Of a stretch of 7,840 nucleotides of DNA, positions 6,365 to 7,840 are shown piece after piece (positions within the stretch are counted from its first letter, which is position 1; each line of letters opens with the position of its first letter). Made by a program: the position numbers and the translations under genes. Location: the NCBI GenBank assembly GCA_017613485.1, contig JAGADS010000174.1, positions 1 through 7,840 of the forward strand, in the 5' to 3' direction. The stretch comes from Treponema sp. Lineage in GTDB: Bacteria > Spirochaetota > Spirochaetia > Treponematales > Treponemataceae. The notes beneath the pieces are model-generated. The model saw only the letters and a program-made list of their open reading frames with translations. It made no database searches and was not told the DNA's origin.

Positions 6365-7840
6365 CAGTCTGCCCCCTTAGAAAGAGCCTTGAGCGGTGTA
6401 ATCTTAAGAGCCGAAGAAACCGGATAGATGTTGCTCAGAAGGCTTCCTATAATAACTACAACAATAGTTGTTATGACAATCTGCGGTGTGGGTGCAAACT
6501 GAATCTCGCCACCCCCCAGAATTACCTTTGCAACCATGTTTGAGTCAACTGCAATGCCCAGACTGTTGAAAATCAAGGTAAAGATCAAGGCAATAGAAGT
6601 ACCTATAAGTGCAGATATCACAGTAATCATCAGTGCCTCCGTATTGAACAGAGAGCGCACGAAGGATTTCTCGGCACCAAGGGCACGCATTGTTCCAATC
6701 TCAGATGTTCTTTCCATTACAGAAACAACCATCGTGTTCATGATGATGATGAATACAACAATGGCAAGAATTATTACAAGAACATTAAACAGGACATTGA
6801 TTCCCTTTACAGAGGAAGTATATGAGAAACCTGCCGCCTCCCAGTCCATTGCAACTGCATCCAGATCCATCTCCTTGAATTTCTGGTTCAACTCGGCTAC
6901 AACCTGCCTGGTCTTTGTCTTATCGCCAATCTTAGCCTGAACAAAATGCCATGCACCGTTGTCCGTCCTGTTCAACTCATCGCGAAGTGAAGTGTCACCC
7001 AGGATGCTGTCATAATCCTGTATCTCTGCATTCTCAAAAGTATCAGTCTCATCGCTGATCATGTCACCAAAGATGTCGTCATCACCGCCGAAAAAGTCTT
7101 CCTCAGAGAAATCAGTAAGCGAAACACCCGACTCACCATTCTCCTCCATAAGGGTTCCGTATGTCAGGTCTGCAAATGCACGTGCAAAATCTGGCGTACA
7201 GTAAATAGTCTGGAACATGGCGCTGTGCTCGTTGGCAGGAGTATAGAATCCCACGACCTTTGCCTCACGCACTACTCCATTTGTATTTGCACCCATGACA
7301 AGAACATCATCACCCACATTAAGGCTTTCCTTAAAGAACTTCTCAAAGCTTTCCTTGATGCGTGTATCAATCAGAAGCTCATTGTCACCGCTGGAATAGT
7401 CAAGTGCTCGGCCTTCTACTATATGCTGACCGCCGAACACATCAAAATAACTGCTTCCCTCACCTGCAAACATTATGAACATAGGGATATCCAGAACGCC
7501 TACTGAATCATCATCCTGAATGGCAGAAAGATCAATCTCATCTCCCTTGAACAAAATGCCCTGGGTAGAAATCATCTTTGTTTTCTGCTCAATCTCCGGT
7601 GTTGAATCCAGAACCTTCTGAACCTGCTCGATGTCTGTCAAAGCCGGAATCTGAAGAATCTCTCCGGTGAATGAATTTGAGTTCACGCTGAAAATGTCCA
7701 TTATCGTGCCTTCCGGTGGATTGGCTGACACAACAAGGTCTCCCGTGTAATTAGCCCTAAAATCTTTCTCAAGACCACGGTTAACGGATTCCATAAAAGA
7801 GTTTCCAAGGATTACGATTGCAGTTCCAAAAATAATGAAC
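6364..7840 (-). CDS. ABC transporter permease, LolC/LolE (FtsX/MacB) type, N-terminus off the window, with acidic periplasmic insert
   Basis: The frame is open to the right edge, giving 491 visible residues. A Met at 7794 is internal: the codons before it encode the end of membrane segment 1 (FIIFGTAIVILGNSF), followed by 'NYTGDLVVSA', as expected in this family. Counting from that Met, the periplasmic domain covers about 1-330, with 'VEGRALDYSSGDNELLIDTR' (126-145) and 'NVGDDVLVMG' (159-168). Membrane segments follow at about 335-360, 384-410 and 436-455, with the coupling motif 'ERTSEIGTMRALGAEKSF' (361-378) and the ending 'ITPLKALSKGAD'. An unusual insert at about 217-267 has 19 Asp/Glu and no Lys or Arg. 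The protein should pair with the next permease and an ATPase encoded outside the window. It is broken only by the window edge. Confidence 0.92.
   Translation of the reverse strand, partial: FIIFGTAIVILGNSFMESVNRGLEKDFRANYTGDLVVSANPPEGTIMDIFSVNSNSFTGEILQIPALTDIEQVQKVLDSTPEIEQKTKMISTQGILFKGDEIDLSAIQDDDSVGVLDIPMFIMFAGEGSSYFDVFGGQHIVEGRALDYSSGDNELLIDTRIKESFEKFFKESLNVGDDVLVMGANTNGVVREAKVVGFYTPANEHSAMFQTIYCTPDFARAFADLTYGTLMEENGESGVSLTDFSEEDFFGGDDDIFGDMISDETDTFENAEIQDYDSILGDTSLRDELNRTDNGAWHFVQAKIGDKTKTRQVVAELNQKFKEMDLDAVAMDWEAAGFSYTSSVKGINVLFNVLVIILAIVVFIIIMNTMVVSVMERTSEIGTMRALGAEKSFVRSLFNTEALMITVISALIGTSIALIFTLIFNSLGIAVDSNMVAKVILGGGEIQFAPTPQIVITTIVVVIIGSLLSNIYPVSSALKITPLKALSKGAD
7045..7116 (-). other. 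Acidic motif in the first permease's periplasmic loop (shared with the outer-membrane protein)
   Basis: It encodes 'TDFSEEDFFGGDDDIFGD' and six further residues (227-250 counted from the Met at 7794), inside a longer acidic stretch of the periplasmic domain. It closely matches the tail encoded at 3980-4054. The second permease and the LolA-like protein show no copy. Confidence 0.7.

Noticed and set aside
6536..6940. 134-residue plus-strand open frame opposite the first permease
   Set aside because: It mirrors the permease's membrane-coding and neighbouring sequence; no ribosome site or family likeness was seen.

Overview
The window reads as a spirochaete chromosome, most likely a Treponema or close relative. 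This rests on the gene types and protein style (LolA-like carrier, acid-rich outer-membrane protein, LolC/E-type permeases, moderate GC by eye) and not on a marker gene, so the genus is an inference. Every convincing gene lies on the minus strand, so transcription runs from high to low coordinates. No RNA gene, insertion sequence, CRISPR array or convincing plus-strand gene was seen.

Right part (7840 down to 2589): one apparent operon. It enters the window inside an ABC transporter permease (start off the right edge), followed with a 1-base overlap by a second permease. A 92-base spacer then carries a 58-base imperfect hairpin and a T10 run. Next come a LolA-like periplasmic lipid/lipoprotein carrier and, 10 bases later, a 490-residue predicted outer-membrane beta-barrel. 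A clear intrinsic terminator ends the operon. The order gives inner-membrane extractor, periplasmic carrier and outer-membrane receiver, so it looks like a dedicated trans-envelope export route of the Lol type. The ATPase is not in the window and would be expected just beyond the right edge.

Left part (2563 down to 1): a second transcription unit with its own sigma70-like promoter. It holds a hemolysin III/TrhA (PAQR) family membrane protein with a long basic N-terminal extension, then two membrane proteins that overlap by 4 bases (ATGA). Both begin with three membrane segments. The first has a 3+3 membrane layout around a beta-rich periplasmic domain, as in LptF/LptG. The second, cut by the left edge, has a helical TPR-like region where that domain would be. 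I infer a divergent LptF/LptG-like pair, at low to moderate confidence.

The most unusual observation is an acidic/aromatic motif, roughly [ST]DFS[DE]ExxFG..DDDxF, found in two unrelated proteins of the first operon. It lies directly after the signal peptide of the outer-membrane protein and in a 51-residue stretch without Lys or Arg in the periplasmic loop of the first permease. The codons differ, so the likeness is at protein level. A shared docking site for a common partner, possibly the LolA-like carrier, is a testable idea.
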